From: Hemibagrus wyckioides
Taxonomy: Eukaryota; Chordata; Actinopteri; Siluriformes; Bagridae
Assembly: GCF_019097595.1 (NCBI RefSeq)
Contig: NC_080715.1
Location: 1,604,073-1,668,072, forward strand
Reading direction: 5' to 3'
Length of the DNA stretch: 64,000 nt
The position numbers were made by a program, and so were the translations under genes. Of this stretch, positions 14,529-25,180 are shown piece after piece; position 1 is the stretch's first letter; every line of letters begins with the position of its first letter. The notes under the pieces were generated by a model that was not told where the DNA came from, searched no databases, and saw nothing but the letters and a program-made list of their open reading frames with translations.

Positions 14529-15355
14529 GAGGCCACAACTCCCTCACTGGGACAGACACAGGACCACACCTCCTTCAATGTTCCTGACAAACCTAGAGGC
14601 CACACCTCCTTCACTAATACTGAAAAACCTAGAGGCCATGCCTTCTTCAATGATACTGACAAACCTCGAGGCCACACCTCCTTCAATGCTGCTGACAAAC
14701 CTCAAGGCCACACCTCCTTCACCTCCTTCAATGTTCCTGACAAACCTTGAGGCCACACCTCCTTTATTGATACTGACAAACCTCGAGGCCACACCTCCTT
14801 CAATGCTGCTGACAAACCTCGAGGCCACACCTCTTTCAATGCTGCTGACAAACCTAGAGTCCATACCTCCTTCAATGCTGCTGACAAACCTCGAGGCCAC
14901 ACCTCTTTCAATGCTGCTGACAAACCTAGAGTCCATACCTCCTTTAATGATGCTGACAAACCTCGAGGCCACACCTCCTTCAATGCTGCTGACAAACCTC
15001 AAGGCCACACCTCCTTCAATGATGCTGACAAACCTCGAGGCCACACCTCCTTCAGTGATGCTGACAAACCTAGAGGCCACACCTCCTTTAATGATACTGA
15101 CAAATCTAGAGGTCACACCTCCATCACTGTTACTGACAAATCTAGAGGTCACATCTGCTTCAATGATGCTGACAAACCTCGAGGCCACACCTCCTTCAAT
15201 AATGCTGACACACTGAGAGGCCACACCTCCTTCAATGACCTTGACAAACTTAGAGGCCATGCCTCCTTCATTGATACTGATGGATACAGACATCACACCT
15301 CCTTCATCTGTCTCACTGTGACTGACACACAGAGGCCACACCTCCTTTACCTGCT
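14529..15355. repeat. 36-bp minisatellite, about 21 units
   Basis: Tandem copies of a 36-bp unit contain GACAAACCTCGAGGCCACAC followed by CTCCTTCAATG and a variable GATGCT/CTGCTG segment. Because 36 is a multiple of 3, the plus strand stays open for 231 codons (12-residue period LTNLEATPPSML) and the minus strand for 265 codons (FVSIIEGGVASR). Two antiparallel open frames with identical periodicity argue for a non-coding origin. The first and last units are diverged. Confidence 0.93.
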
Positions 15356-16700
15356 ACTTGCTAACTGCATGCATTCATAGTTAGTGTACAGATTGTAAAC
15401 ATAGAACTTACAATCACAGTGACATAATTGGACACATTTTTGTTTGACATTAATGTAGCTAGCTAGCTTCAGCCAGTACAACAATTTGCCTGATCTATGC
15501 GAATAGTCTTATATGAAAGGTTTTACATTACATTTGGGCAGATTTATGCCCAGCTTTATGCCCAGCTGATCTACAGATGGAGATTTGTGTTTAAATCCTG
15601 CAAGCAACAATAGCACAATATCACAGAGGCACGATTAAGAATTCTGAAGATCATTAGGCAATGATGAATCCATGAGCACAACAAAGCAGGCATTTTATTT
15701 TAACTTCCAACAAAAGTGAGAAAACTCACAGTGCAGACTAAGCACCCATTCCTACAGCGACAGAGATATACGGTGACTCCCACTGGCACTGACCCAAAAA
15801 CAATATGGCCTCTGAAACAAATCAGAAAATAACGTCATATAATAATAGTCTACTGTAGCTTTGGAAAATGTAACCTCCGTCCAGGAAAATAATAAGTAAG
15901 AGACACCTGTTATTTTTTATCCTTTCTTTTTTTACTGGAACATCAGGACTCCGGGTATCATGCAGTTTTACACTCCCTGAAATGAAGAGAGTGCAGAGAG
16001 AGCAGCCGTAAATCCAGTGAGTTTCTCTGAATTTTAATGCACATTAAGTGATAATCTACAGACGACAACTAAATCATGCGACTACATTTTTAAATGACAT
16101 TTCTCATAGGAGACAGCATGACCTGGCTGAGAGCAGAAGAGATAAGTAAATAATTCAACACTCTAAATTGTGCTGTTGTAGTAAAACAATCAACAATGGT
16201 GTGGTGTGAGAATAGTTACTGTAGTGTTACCACACAAAGGTATATATAACTGCACAGCTCCAATGTCTCTTATTGGAATTTTTCTTAATTAATTCATTCC
16301 CCAATTAAATTCATTAAAAGCCCAGTGTGTGAGGGTGTGGAGAAAGCTTTCTCCACACTTTAAAAACTCCAACAAAACCAAAATACTTAACCAGAAATGG
16401 GCCAGAAAATACTTCCCCAGTGAAGCATCCCCAGTCTGTGGAACACCTTGAATTTGAATGGCTGAGGTGACAGACACTAATGAGTTATCTGAGGGCTATC
16501 ATCCTTCATGCGAAGGAGTTATTAGAGTGAGATTAGAACAGAGGGTAAACTGGTGCCTCACATGGTGGTATTAGAGGGTGAGGACAGATGACCAAACACT
16601 TAATCAGGCTGTACTCGGCCTCTCTTACTGAGAGCTTCTGAGTGAGGTACAGCACACAAGATATTAGTGTAAAGGGAATCATCAGTTATGTTCTGTGTAA
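15356..16700. other. Unique intergenic sequence, no gene seen
   Basis: This is AT-rich single-copy-looking DNA downstream of wnt6. No exon, RNA gene or repeat family was recognised. Confidence 0.6.
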
Positions 16701-16729
16701 AATAAAAGAAGCACCTTACTGATCAAGTA

Positions 16730-17260
16730 TCATGTTCATGTATGCAAGGCATTTAATTTGCATCAAACATGACAATAAACACATTGTTGACTTTTCCAGA
16801 GCCCACACAAAACCAGACCAATCTGTCACTCTTGGGCACCAAGACCACCAGGCTACTCCAATCAGTGTGGGACCTCTAGGTTAGTCCCATGTCAAGCATA
16901 GACCTAAGTTCATTCCAAACCACATTTTTTTGTGTTCAGGTAACACTTATGGGTGGAGAAGTCTCAATGTGATGCTCTGTGAGGTTTTTAGACATACCTC
17001 TGGTCCCAGCTCCTCACTCTTTGTAACAACCATTGCCAGAGCCAGAGGAGACACCTCTCTCCACTGTAATTTATGTCCTGGAGCAAATTCCCATAGTTGA
17101 GTACTCCTGTCATATAGATGGGACTGTCATTCTTAGGTCTGATGTAAATTCCCCTGTAGACAGTGACTTAAAATGTGGAGCTCTCAGGTCCACGACTCCT
17201 CCAAGGAGTAATTCTAGAGGGAAATCCCTGCTGGTTTGGGGTTTGGGTTTGGGGTTGACT
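16730..17260 (-). mobile_element. Decayed Ty3/Gypsy reverse transcriptase relic
   Basis: Translated on the minus strand, about 16980-16740 reads EHHIETSPP, then a frameshift, VVWNELRSMLDMGLT, a stop, and RSHTDWSSLVVLVPKSDRL followed by WFCVGSGKVNN and FDAN. This is the order seen at the start of Ty3/Gypsy reverse transcriptases: a protease/RT linker with HxIET, a MLxxG helix, SxWSSPxVLVPK, RFCxDFRxxN, then DAYPMP. Stops and at least one frameshift show it is dead. Sequence up to about 17260 is probably the preceding linker. No LTRs could be assigned. Confidence 0.78.
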
Positions 17261-17879
17261 GGGTGAGGATTAACCACTTCATCTACTTTATGTTTTGCCC
17301 TGAGAATACAATAATTCTTGGCAGAAGTGGATATTTATTACTATCCCTATGTACACACCTCACCTTCACCAATTGTGAATTCTTCATTTACCTGAATTGA
17401 AGGAGGTTTGGATGGGTGGTGGTCTGATTTAACCCTGTGCCCAACAAGGCCTGATGTTTACCTCAAGGCATTGAGCACCCATCACAAGTCACTTAGTCAT
17501 TGAGCTGTTCCATTCCATGCTCCACTTCATGGTGTCCATTTTGCTGCTTCAGTTGCATGTAACAGGTTATTGTTCACAGCTGTTTCCTATTAATTATTTC
17601 CTGCCTGTCTATTTAAACTGGACTCAAACGCATCCTCATCACCAGATAATTGATACCCAATATTCCCACCTTTGTACTCTCTGCATTGACCACATTTAAT
17701 TTCTCGACCTTTCACTTCACCCACAGACTAACTCAATATCCAGACCATGAAGTTGGTATGAGAATATGAAAGAAGCAAGAAAAGTGGTGGATTACAGAAA
17801 CCACCTACGTTTAACCTTGGATGCAGGCAACAGAGCCTAGTCCCTACAAGCCTTTGCCTGCGATCCATTGTCAGGGGTC
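17261..17879. other. Probable transposon-derived spacer
   Basis: It lies between the Gypsy and Penelope relics. The piece at about 17575-17640 (CACAGCTGTTTCCTATTAAT, then TATTTAAACTGG) resembles LTR promoter sequence of fish retroelements, but no pair of LTRs was found. No gene is seen. Confidence 0.4.
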
Positions 17880-19580
17880 ACATAGATGATATGGTCCTCT
17901 GGAAAGCACATGAGCACTTGTGTAATGAAAGGATAAGACAAGTCCACTTCACCACTGATGCTTTGCAACTCAAGATAGCTTTTAACAGAACCTATCCAGC
18001 ACTGTACCAAAACCAGTCTTGGACAGGATTATGCAATTTGTCTAGAATGCCCAATGCCCAACTGGCCCAACACCACAAACAGGAGAGACAAACTGGGTCT
18101 CTTTCTTTCGTTTAAATAGAAAATGGATCTCTTTCTCTCCTGCAAATATATAACAGCAAGATGAAGCTGGAGTTAAAAGGATGACAGGCTGGATTCCTGT
18201 TGCTTTTGGTCCATTTTCACCTACAGTATAGCAGTGCATAGGGAGCCAGAGACAGCACAGCAATACACAGAAGAGGGAACACAAGCAAGCAGCATTGACT
18301 TATAACACAGGGGTACCTACCACCATCTGAACCCTGGGGAAGCCACTCCCTGCCTTTATTGACTTCCTAAAATACACAAGGAAGGAGCCTCCCTCAGACC
18401 AATAGTCAGAAGCATTAACTCAGTAACATACAACATTGCCAAATATCTAGCTACCATTCTAGCACCACTGGTTGAACACACTAACCATCATATCCAGAAT
18501 TAAGAAGATTTTGTCTCCAATATCAGGGAACTGAAACTGGACACAACGTCACATCACTTTTCAGTACAACAGTTAAGAAAAACTGGAGGAGGCTATCAGC
18601 CTCAGCACTAGAATCAGATTTAACATGGACCAGATCTGCTGTCTATTTGATCTCCATCTAAACAGCATCTATTTCACTTACAGAGGTGACTTTTATATAC
18701 AGAAACATGGCTGTCCCATGAGTTCCTCAGTGTCACAGAATGTGAGAAAACTACACATCAACCAATTGGTTCAGATATGTAGATGACACCTGGGTAAATA
18801 TTAAGATATCAGAAGTACAGGCCTTTGCAATTCATATCAATGCAACTGATACCAACATTAAGTTCACAAGAGAGGATACCACAGACAACAGGTTGCCGTT
18901 CCTGGACTGCACAGTTCTCTTATGGACTGATGGAAAGGTAGACCAATACCTACTGCTTGATTCCCACTGCAACACAAATTAGGAGTCATCAGGACATTAC
19001 ACCAAAGGGCAGAAATCATCCCCACCTCAACAAAAGCCAAAAAGAAAGAAAACAATCATCTGAAGGACAACAAACTGAACTGAACTGAGACCCAGAACCA
19101 GTAGAAAATCCTTGTCTTCCCTTACATGGCTGGAGTATCTGAGAAACTTAAAAGGGTTTTTGGAAAACACATGCAAGCTCACTTTAAACCCACTAGCACA
19201 CTAAGGCAGAAACTCAAAGACCAGGCACCAAAACACAAAAAGAGCAATATATGCAGTCCAGTGCACTTTAGAGTGTTCAGTGGTCTACACTGTAAACAAA
19301 AGAACCACTACATAGTAGGATGTACCAACACTGAAGAAGCCACACCTCAGGGATCAGCTGTTTACCTGCATATGACAAAGGGCACACATTTAAGGATGCT
19401 ATGGTACACATCTTGGACAGAGAAGACAGATGGAGGTCTTAGGCACTCCAATTTTTCATGCTGCTCTTTCATCCATACCCAAGAAGATCAAGACCTTTTC
19501 ACAGGTCCACCAGGAAAGCCACACATAAGGAACCTCCCTCTCACATTCTCTGATCGTTACCCCTAATACATCAATACACT
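17880..19580 (+). mobile_element. Decayed Penelope-like retroelement (RT plus GIY-YIG remnants)
   Basis: Plus-strand fragments appear in the order expected of a Penelope-like element. At about 18360-18505: LPKIHKEGASLRPIVRSINS, then VTYNIAKYLATILAPLVEH. At about 18625-18720: LNSIYFTYRGDFYIQKHGCP. At about 18760-18920: NWFRYVDDTWVNI, then NIKFTRED and LPFLDCTVL, which contain the YVDD catalytic box. At 19126-19440: LKRVFGKHM, then HYIVGCTN and GSAVYLHM. These last pieces correspond to the inter-domain region and the GIY-YIG endonuclease, with continuation KGHTFKDAMVHILDREDRW in a shifted frame. Many stops and frameshifts make it non-functional. Confidence 0.8.
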
Positions 19581-21454
19581 CTCTCCCTACTCTCCTTTTC
19601 TGGGGTCATTACATCCTTCCTAAAGCTGCCCCCCACTCTCACCATCCCCTTGTTCCCTTAAGAAGGCTATCCAGAGAGGGTAGGATCGTTGACCCTGGAG
19701 GATACAAATTTGTGGAATCCTGCCAACTTCCCTCAGACTGAAGAAGCTGCTCGAATGAGTATTGAAATGATTGATCTAACTAGAAAGAATTCCAGTTAAT
19801 ATGACTCAAATTTCAGATACAAAGGGGAAAAAAATAGTTTGAGGGTCACACTTTGGGGCCCCAGCAACTCAGGAGAGAGGGGAAGTAATAGAGTTCAGGA
19901 TGACCAGACAGTGGACTGGACCCACTCTGGTCTTCCTGTCAGTAGTTCCTCCAGTACAACCAGCTCTATGATTTTTTCCATGTCCTGTTCCTCTGCCATC
20001 AATCACCATTGACAGGAGTCCTTCAACTGCTGTGTGTAAGTGAAGGAGCCAATGTGCTGCAGTGATGTAGGACCACCTTCTTGATGTGGGAATTCTAGTG
20101 TATCTGTGTTCCTGGGTATCTGTGTTCCTGGGCAGCAAACTGGGCTTCCCCAAATAGCATTGCCCATTCAAAGTGCCCATTCCACCTCTGGTCATTTCCC
20201 TGCAGCTGCTATCATGGCAGGGATTACAGATGTGGTGGGCTGCAGCAGCTTCTGTAGTGGCCACTTTTCAGTTCACTTTCTTAAATGTTCAGACAGAAGG
20301 TTTCTGTAGATGTCTGAATTCATTCTGCTGCTACCATCATGAGCGCCATCATCAGTAAGATTAGTTGGAATGCACCTCTAGATAACATGAAATGAAAGTG
20401 GATCTATCTTTTGATCTCAAACCCAAATATCTTCAGCAAATATCTTATAGCAAAATCAAAAGATCTGGCCTTGCTTTTAGCCAATACTTTTGGAGTAGAG
20501 TATAAGTATCTAATCTTTTATTGAGCAGTGGCTCCATGTTCTCTATGCTTGGGTGATTTTATCTTGACATTTCCTTTCTTCTAAAGGATTAGTTACCTTT
20601 TCATGTTCCTGTATTTCTGACCAATAAATATTTTCAGAATATTTTTCTTAGCCCAACACACCACCCAGACAACTTTATTTTTGCTTTTTGGTGTATGCGC
20701 ATCTCCAAGCCAACTAACAGGAGAACCAGAATATTTTTTTTTTTCTGAATAGAGAGTCAGGAATGATTTTTAATGCTGATCACCTTAATTAGGTCAAATG
20801 GTATGGTATTCATAATGCAATTAAATAACAAATGGGAAATTCCATATTGGAGATGTCTTTTATAGCGTTTTAAATAAGTATCTACATGAAACTATAGACA
20901 CAATCCCTAACTTCTCCAACCATTCCTTTATACCCACCTTCCTCACTGAAAATCCGTGCCTTGGTTTTGCTTCAGTGAATTCACTAAAGCCATTGTGTCA
21001 CAAATAAATTGTCACTTCTTGTAGGTTCTATAAGTTTTTGTGATTGTGTGCTAAAACTTTGCATTACAACTTTCACTGCAGATTCTGTTGATTTTTTTTT
21101 TTTTTTTGATGGATCTCCAGGGTCATTGTTGACTTCTTGATGATTCACATTCATAACCAAAAATAACTCATAACCTAAAGAAATTTCTGTCTTTAATGTG
21201 AAGGCATCTGTCCTTTGAAATGTCCAACATGCTCACCACAGTTTCTCAGGTAGTTGTTTTGTTTACTAATCAGTTTCAGTTTCCTCCAAATTCGCTTGAT
21301 TTAGTTCTGGATGTTCTCACTGTGGATACCAGATAATGTCATGGACAGTGAGACACTGTGCATTTTTAAGGGAAAGGGCCACATGAATCCCAATCTGTAA
21401 TGTCACATGGCTACAATTCAAATATGTACCTGATCTAGGACCACATAGATGGGT
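19581..21454. other. Transposon-rich intergenic DNA, unclassified
   Basis: A minus-strand frame at 19869-20264 (131 codons, Thr/His/Arg-rich) and the stretch 20280-20640 look repeat-derived, but I cannot place them in a family. The latter resembles non-coding DNA-transposon sequence common in fish. The rest is AT-rich with a poly-T run near 21095. No host gene is seen. Confidence 0.4.
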
Positions 21455-21703
21455 GGGGGGTGGTGGTAGCTCAAGTGGGTAAGACTCTGTGTGGTTGACC
21501 AGAAGATTGGGGTTCAAGCCCCAGTACTGCCAAGGTGGCCCTGTTGGGCCCTTGAGCATGCCCCCCAACCCATCTGCTCCAGGGGTGCTGCATCATGGCT
21601 GACCCTGCGCTCTCACCCCAACCCCAACAATGGGATATGGAAAGAAAGAATATCACTGTGCAGTAATGTATATGTGACAAATAAAGACAACTTAACATAA
21701 AAA
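21455..21703 (+). mobile_element. tRNA-derived SINE
   Basis: The head carries RNA polymerase III internal promoter boxes at tRNA spacing: an A-box-like TAGCTCAAGTGG at about 21467-21478 and a B-box-like GGTTCAAGCCC at 21511-21521. A non-tRNA body follows, ending in the tail GTATATGTGACAAATAAAGA. About 250 bp is typical for a fish tRNA-SINE. The short open frames across it are incidental. Confidence 0.82.
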
Positions 21704-22449
21704 TGTGGCTCAGGTGAGATTCAGATGTTCAGATATTTGTCTGACTGCATTCACACAGTCTTCAGAAGTTCAAAAATCAGATTTGTGTTATTTTAACCTG
21801 ATCATTTAAACAGATTATTTTTCGCTCAGCATTACCATTGTTTTGGTTTTAGTAGTGACTTTGTTGGATTGAATACAACAAATGCTAGTTTCATTTTTAA
21901 ACACTGCAATTGTTAAACATTTATGACTTTAAACAGGAGCTCAGGGAAATTCTAACAAATCGTGGGTCTGGATATTAAGCCACAACCTTTACACCTCAAT
22001 GTTCTTCTGTTTGAAGTAAAAGCATACATGATAATGTGAGTGTCAGATTTGATTAAGTGACACAAATATCAAATATAAAATCAATAATAAAAAAATTGAA
22101 GATATGAAAAGAAAACTGCCATCATGCCAGTGCATAAAAAAGCTCTATGTATTAAATAACTGAAGAATATAATAGTAGTAAAAAAAACAATAAAAATATA
22201 GAGAGTTGTTTACATACTGCTGTTTGAAACAGAAAAAAAGATTAAACGCTAGGGTACAATGTGCATCGTTCTCATATTCAAAGTGCTTTGGACAGAATAT
22301 TCCAGAGTCATCTGTTTCTGTTAGTAGTCATCATGTTATTGTATATAAATAGAAGTCTTTGTTCTTTGTCCTGATGCTGCGTAATCCTCACACTGCCACA
22401 ACAAACATTTTCTCACCAATGTCTCAATGTTTTTTTTACTCTTAGAACA
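21704..22449. other. AT-rich intergenic DNA between SINE and wnt6 3' end
   Basis: No gene, RNA or repeat family was recognised. It contains several A-rich runs (for example around 22085-22200). Confidence 0.6.
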
Positions 22450-23316
22450 TGATTGAAGAAACATAAGCATATTTTTATTGCCTGGCAGCTCCATCAGGTG
22501 AATGTATGTTTTAAAAACTTAATCTGGAGGCGTTTCAGAGTTATTTAGAAGTTCAAGTGAAGAGTCCATCTCTGATTATCCCTCTGCAGAAGTGAGTTCA
22601 TGGTCTAGATCCTCCATCAGGTAAGTCAATACTCTAGAACGTCTTCTGAAAGCTGTGCATTTCAGATCATTCTGCACGTGAACTATGTTGTGAAACATCA
22701 AGTCACTGATGTTGATTCAGAACCTTAGGAGTTCTATAACAAAGCAGTCCAGATTTTTCACCAGCTCAGTGAATGACTTGGAACTTCAACAGTCCACAGT
22801 TAAGATCTTTGTAAGAGAAATCATTTTCATAAAAACTGAGTCAGCGTGGAAAAGCTCCATCAGAAGATGTTATGTAGAATGTGTTCAAATACCTAGAACT
22901 TAAGCAGAAGTGTCTGGATTTGATTGTTACTCTGCCTCAGGTCAGCCTATACAGATTCTATATTTTCCAATTGACCAGTTAGCAAAATAAAAGTCTATCA
23001 AGACAGCATACAATCCAACCAGATCCTCAACATTTCTAGATTCCCATGCAAGAGAATGGTTTATCTAGAGCCATCAGCAAAACAGTTCACATTTAATGAA
23101 TCCTCTGCAGGTAAATCATGATCAGGAACTGTCTGTGTCCTAGAATCTGCAGGTGAACTCTGGAACTCCATCAGGAGAGTACACATGTGATGTTCTAGAG
23201 CAAGAGAGACAATGTTCAGGAGTCAGTGATCCAGTCCCCGAGCAGACAAGCCAGGTAATTTGGGACTGCAAACACTAACAGGACAATGTAGTTTAGATTG
23301 TCCACCAGGTAAGAAC
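22450..23316 (-). other. Probable wnt6 3' untranslated region
   Basis: This is sequence directly downstream of the wnt6 stop codon on the minus strand. It has no coding frame and no recognised transposon. Short phrases such as TCCATCAGGTAAG, CTCTGCAGGTAA and TCCACCAGGTAAG recur roughly every 50-100 bp, suggesting an old, heavily decayed tandem repeat. The distal limit is an inference from the polyadenylation signal candidate. Confidence 0.4.
22474..22479 (-). terminator. Candidate polyadenylation signal AATAAA for wnt6
   Basis: TTTATT on the plus strand reads AATAAA on the minus strand, about 840 nt past the stop codon. It is the first canonical hexamer I noticed downstream of the stop. Its use is inferred. 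Confidence 0.33.
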
Positions 23317-23778
23317 TTAGTGACAGAGGCTGAGTTCCTTGCGAACTGAACACTTTTTACATTGGACAACGCAACACCAGTGGAACTGACAAAGGCAGTT
23401 CTCCTCCAGAACGACAACTTCATCTCGATACCCTCTCTCACAGCACAGCAGGTCACAGCCACTCACGTCCAATGCCGTGCTGTTGCAGGTTCTCCCCCTG
23501 GTCCCTGGGGAACCTGTCTTTCTGTTTGGAAGACAAAAGTCAGGCGACTCAGCAGAATAGATCAGATCCTGTTTATCTGGAGCTTTTATGTTCTGGCCGA
23601 CAGGGATCAGTGTCTTTCCATCATTGCTTCCCATCACCTTTGATGCACCATTGAAGCGCTCTAGAAGACGGTTGCCCACTTCCCGGAACCGTGGCAACTT
23701 CTTCCAGCAGGTTCGCAGTGTGCAGGAACCTGACAGCCCATGACATTTGCATTCGGTTCTCATGTAGTTCTTCACTGC
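23317..23778 (-). CDS. wnt6: wnt6 exon 4 (last coding exon), Wnt C-terminal domain
   Basis: Encodes residues 201-353 of the inferred 353-residue Wnt6 and the TAA stop (23319-23317). It opens in phase 0 after CAG at 23781-23779. Visible features are CKCHGLSGSC (residues 210-219), in which the first serine (about S216) is the one that carries the lipid needed for secretion and Frizzled binding in this family, then LLERFNGASKVMGSNDGKTL, DLIYSAESPDFCLPN, TGSPGTRGRTCN, GCDLLCCERGY and the tail NCLCQFHWCCVVQCKKC, ending KELSLCH. The tail is the cysteine-rich finger that contacts Frizzled. The HGLSGSC context and KELSLC ending match Wnt6 better than other Wnts. It contributes 16 of the 24 mature cysteines. 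No frame break is seen. wnt6a and wnt6b cannot be separated from this sequence alone. Confidence 0.96.
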   Translation of the reverse strand, partial: AVKNYMRTECKCHGLSGSCTLRTCWKKLPRFREVGNRLLERFNGASKVMGSNDGKTLIPVGQNIKAPDKQDLIYSAESPDFCLPNRKTGSPGTRGRTCNSTALDVSGCDLLCCERGYRDEVVVLEENCLCQFHWCCVVQCKKCSVRKELSLCH

Positions 23779-23809
23779 CTGCAGTTAAACACACACACAC
23801 ACACACACA
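23779..23809 (-). promoter_or_regulatory. Intron 3 acceptor with a TG-repeat tract
   Basis: On the transcribed strand a run of about ten TG dinucleotides (complement of 23789-23809) is followed by TTTAACTGCAG and exon 4. A TG run occupies the place of the usual polypyrimidine tract. Confidence 0.85.
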
Positions 23810-24420
23810 GATTAAAGCGATAAAAGACGATGCACTTCAGAAGGAATTTGCCTTCCTGTACCCTCCTGTTCTGTGTAGCCTTGAGCTACTCAGGAGCTTA
23901 TCGAACCTGACAGCTGAGTTCAATCTTGAACCTCCCTCAGGTAATTAACCAGCCATTAATGCCGACACAACATTTTCATCCTTGACGATTAAAGACTCTT
24001 TTGCTGTACGGTTAAAAAAGAATGTCATTAGATATAATTATCATCTCAAAAACGGCTCAAATCCACTGCGCATCTCCACCTGCTCTTTCCACACCCACAT
24101 GTCTATCTCATTGTGAAGAAGCTCAAGGTCACACACTCACACACTTATGTCATTTTAAAAGAATTATCTGTAAAGTAGTGTCTGTGTTGATTAACAAGTT
24201 TTTGTTGCCTTTGCCCTGCCGTTAGTCATAACAGGATCTGTCTGCAGATAGCAGACCTCAGAAGGTGATGTCAGTGAATCCATAATCTGAAAATGAGAGT
24301 GTGTCTCATTGGAACCACACAAACACTCAGTCTAAAGCACATCTTCGCACATATTTTTTAAAACAATAATAAAACTATTTATTTAAAACTAGATTCTGCT
24401 TGTGGAGTCTACAAACCTCT

Positions 24421-25080
24421 GATACTATCCACATCTTGCTTTTGAGTTCAGCATGCTTGTTCTGCTCCTGAGATCTTCATGCCATGCTGGATTCTGCACC
24501 TATGATTACAGTTCCTTCTCCATTTGAATGCTGTTACTGAGGTCTACAAAGTAGCTCCTGCCCACATTTTTCTTGTGAAGCCTATGATACCCAATACCCA
24601 TTCACGCCCTGCTCTTAAGACCTGCAAGCTGTTCCTGCAAGGTGTTCCTGTTCCTGAGGACTACAAATACCTGCTGATATCTTGACCACATTCTGGTGGT
24701 CTACCAAGCCACTTTCATGATCCTGCTTTTGAGGTCTACATGTCCCTACTTGGCCAGATGCTGTGTCTGTGGCCTTCTGCTATGATCCCATGCCTTCCCC
24801 ATTGATGTACCTGATGTACAAGCCCATGATGCTGCTCCTAATTTCTTCAAAAGCCTTCAGATTTTTGAGATCTTCAAACCCATTCATTCTGGACAGATCT
24901 TGCACCAGGAGTCTACAAGCACCTGCTACCATCGTAATCCTGCTCGTAAGATCTACAAGCCCCCCACTATCTACCAGACCCTTCTTGTCAGGCAGACAAG
25001 CCCCTGCTCTTTCCCCATACCTCTCCTCAAGCATTGCTTCTTGCTAGATGTTGCTCTGGAAATCTTACCAAGGTTTACTC
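24421..25080. repeat. Decayed tandem repeat in intron 3
   Basis: Recurring phrases such as GAGGTCTACA, CCTGCTCCTGAGG and CTACAAGC(A/C)CCTGCT appear about every 50-60 bp with heavy divergence. It lies directly beside the young GAGGTCT-based array. The open frames here carry no recognisable domain. Confidence 0.55.
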
Positions 25081-25180
25081 TTTCTCAGCTCTACCTTTTC
25101 AGCAAAGGTAACCTGCAATTATTTGTCTTAGGTACTGATATTTTAATCTATTGTACATTTAAAAATTATTCTAAAAAAAG

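Noticed and set aside
14544..15341. 265-codon minus-strand frame
   Set aside because: It comes from a 36-bp repeat with a matching plus-strand frame; no independent support.
21455..21530. Functional tRNA gene
   Set aside because: It has A and B boxes but no convincing cloverleaf, and is followed by a SINE body and tail.
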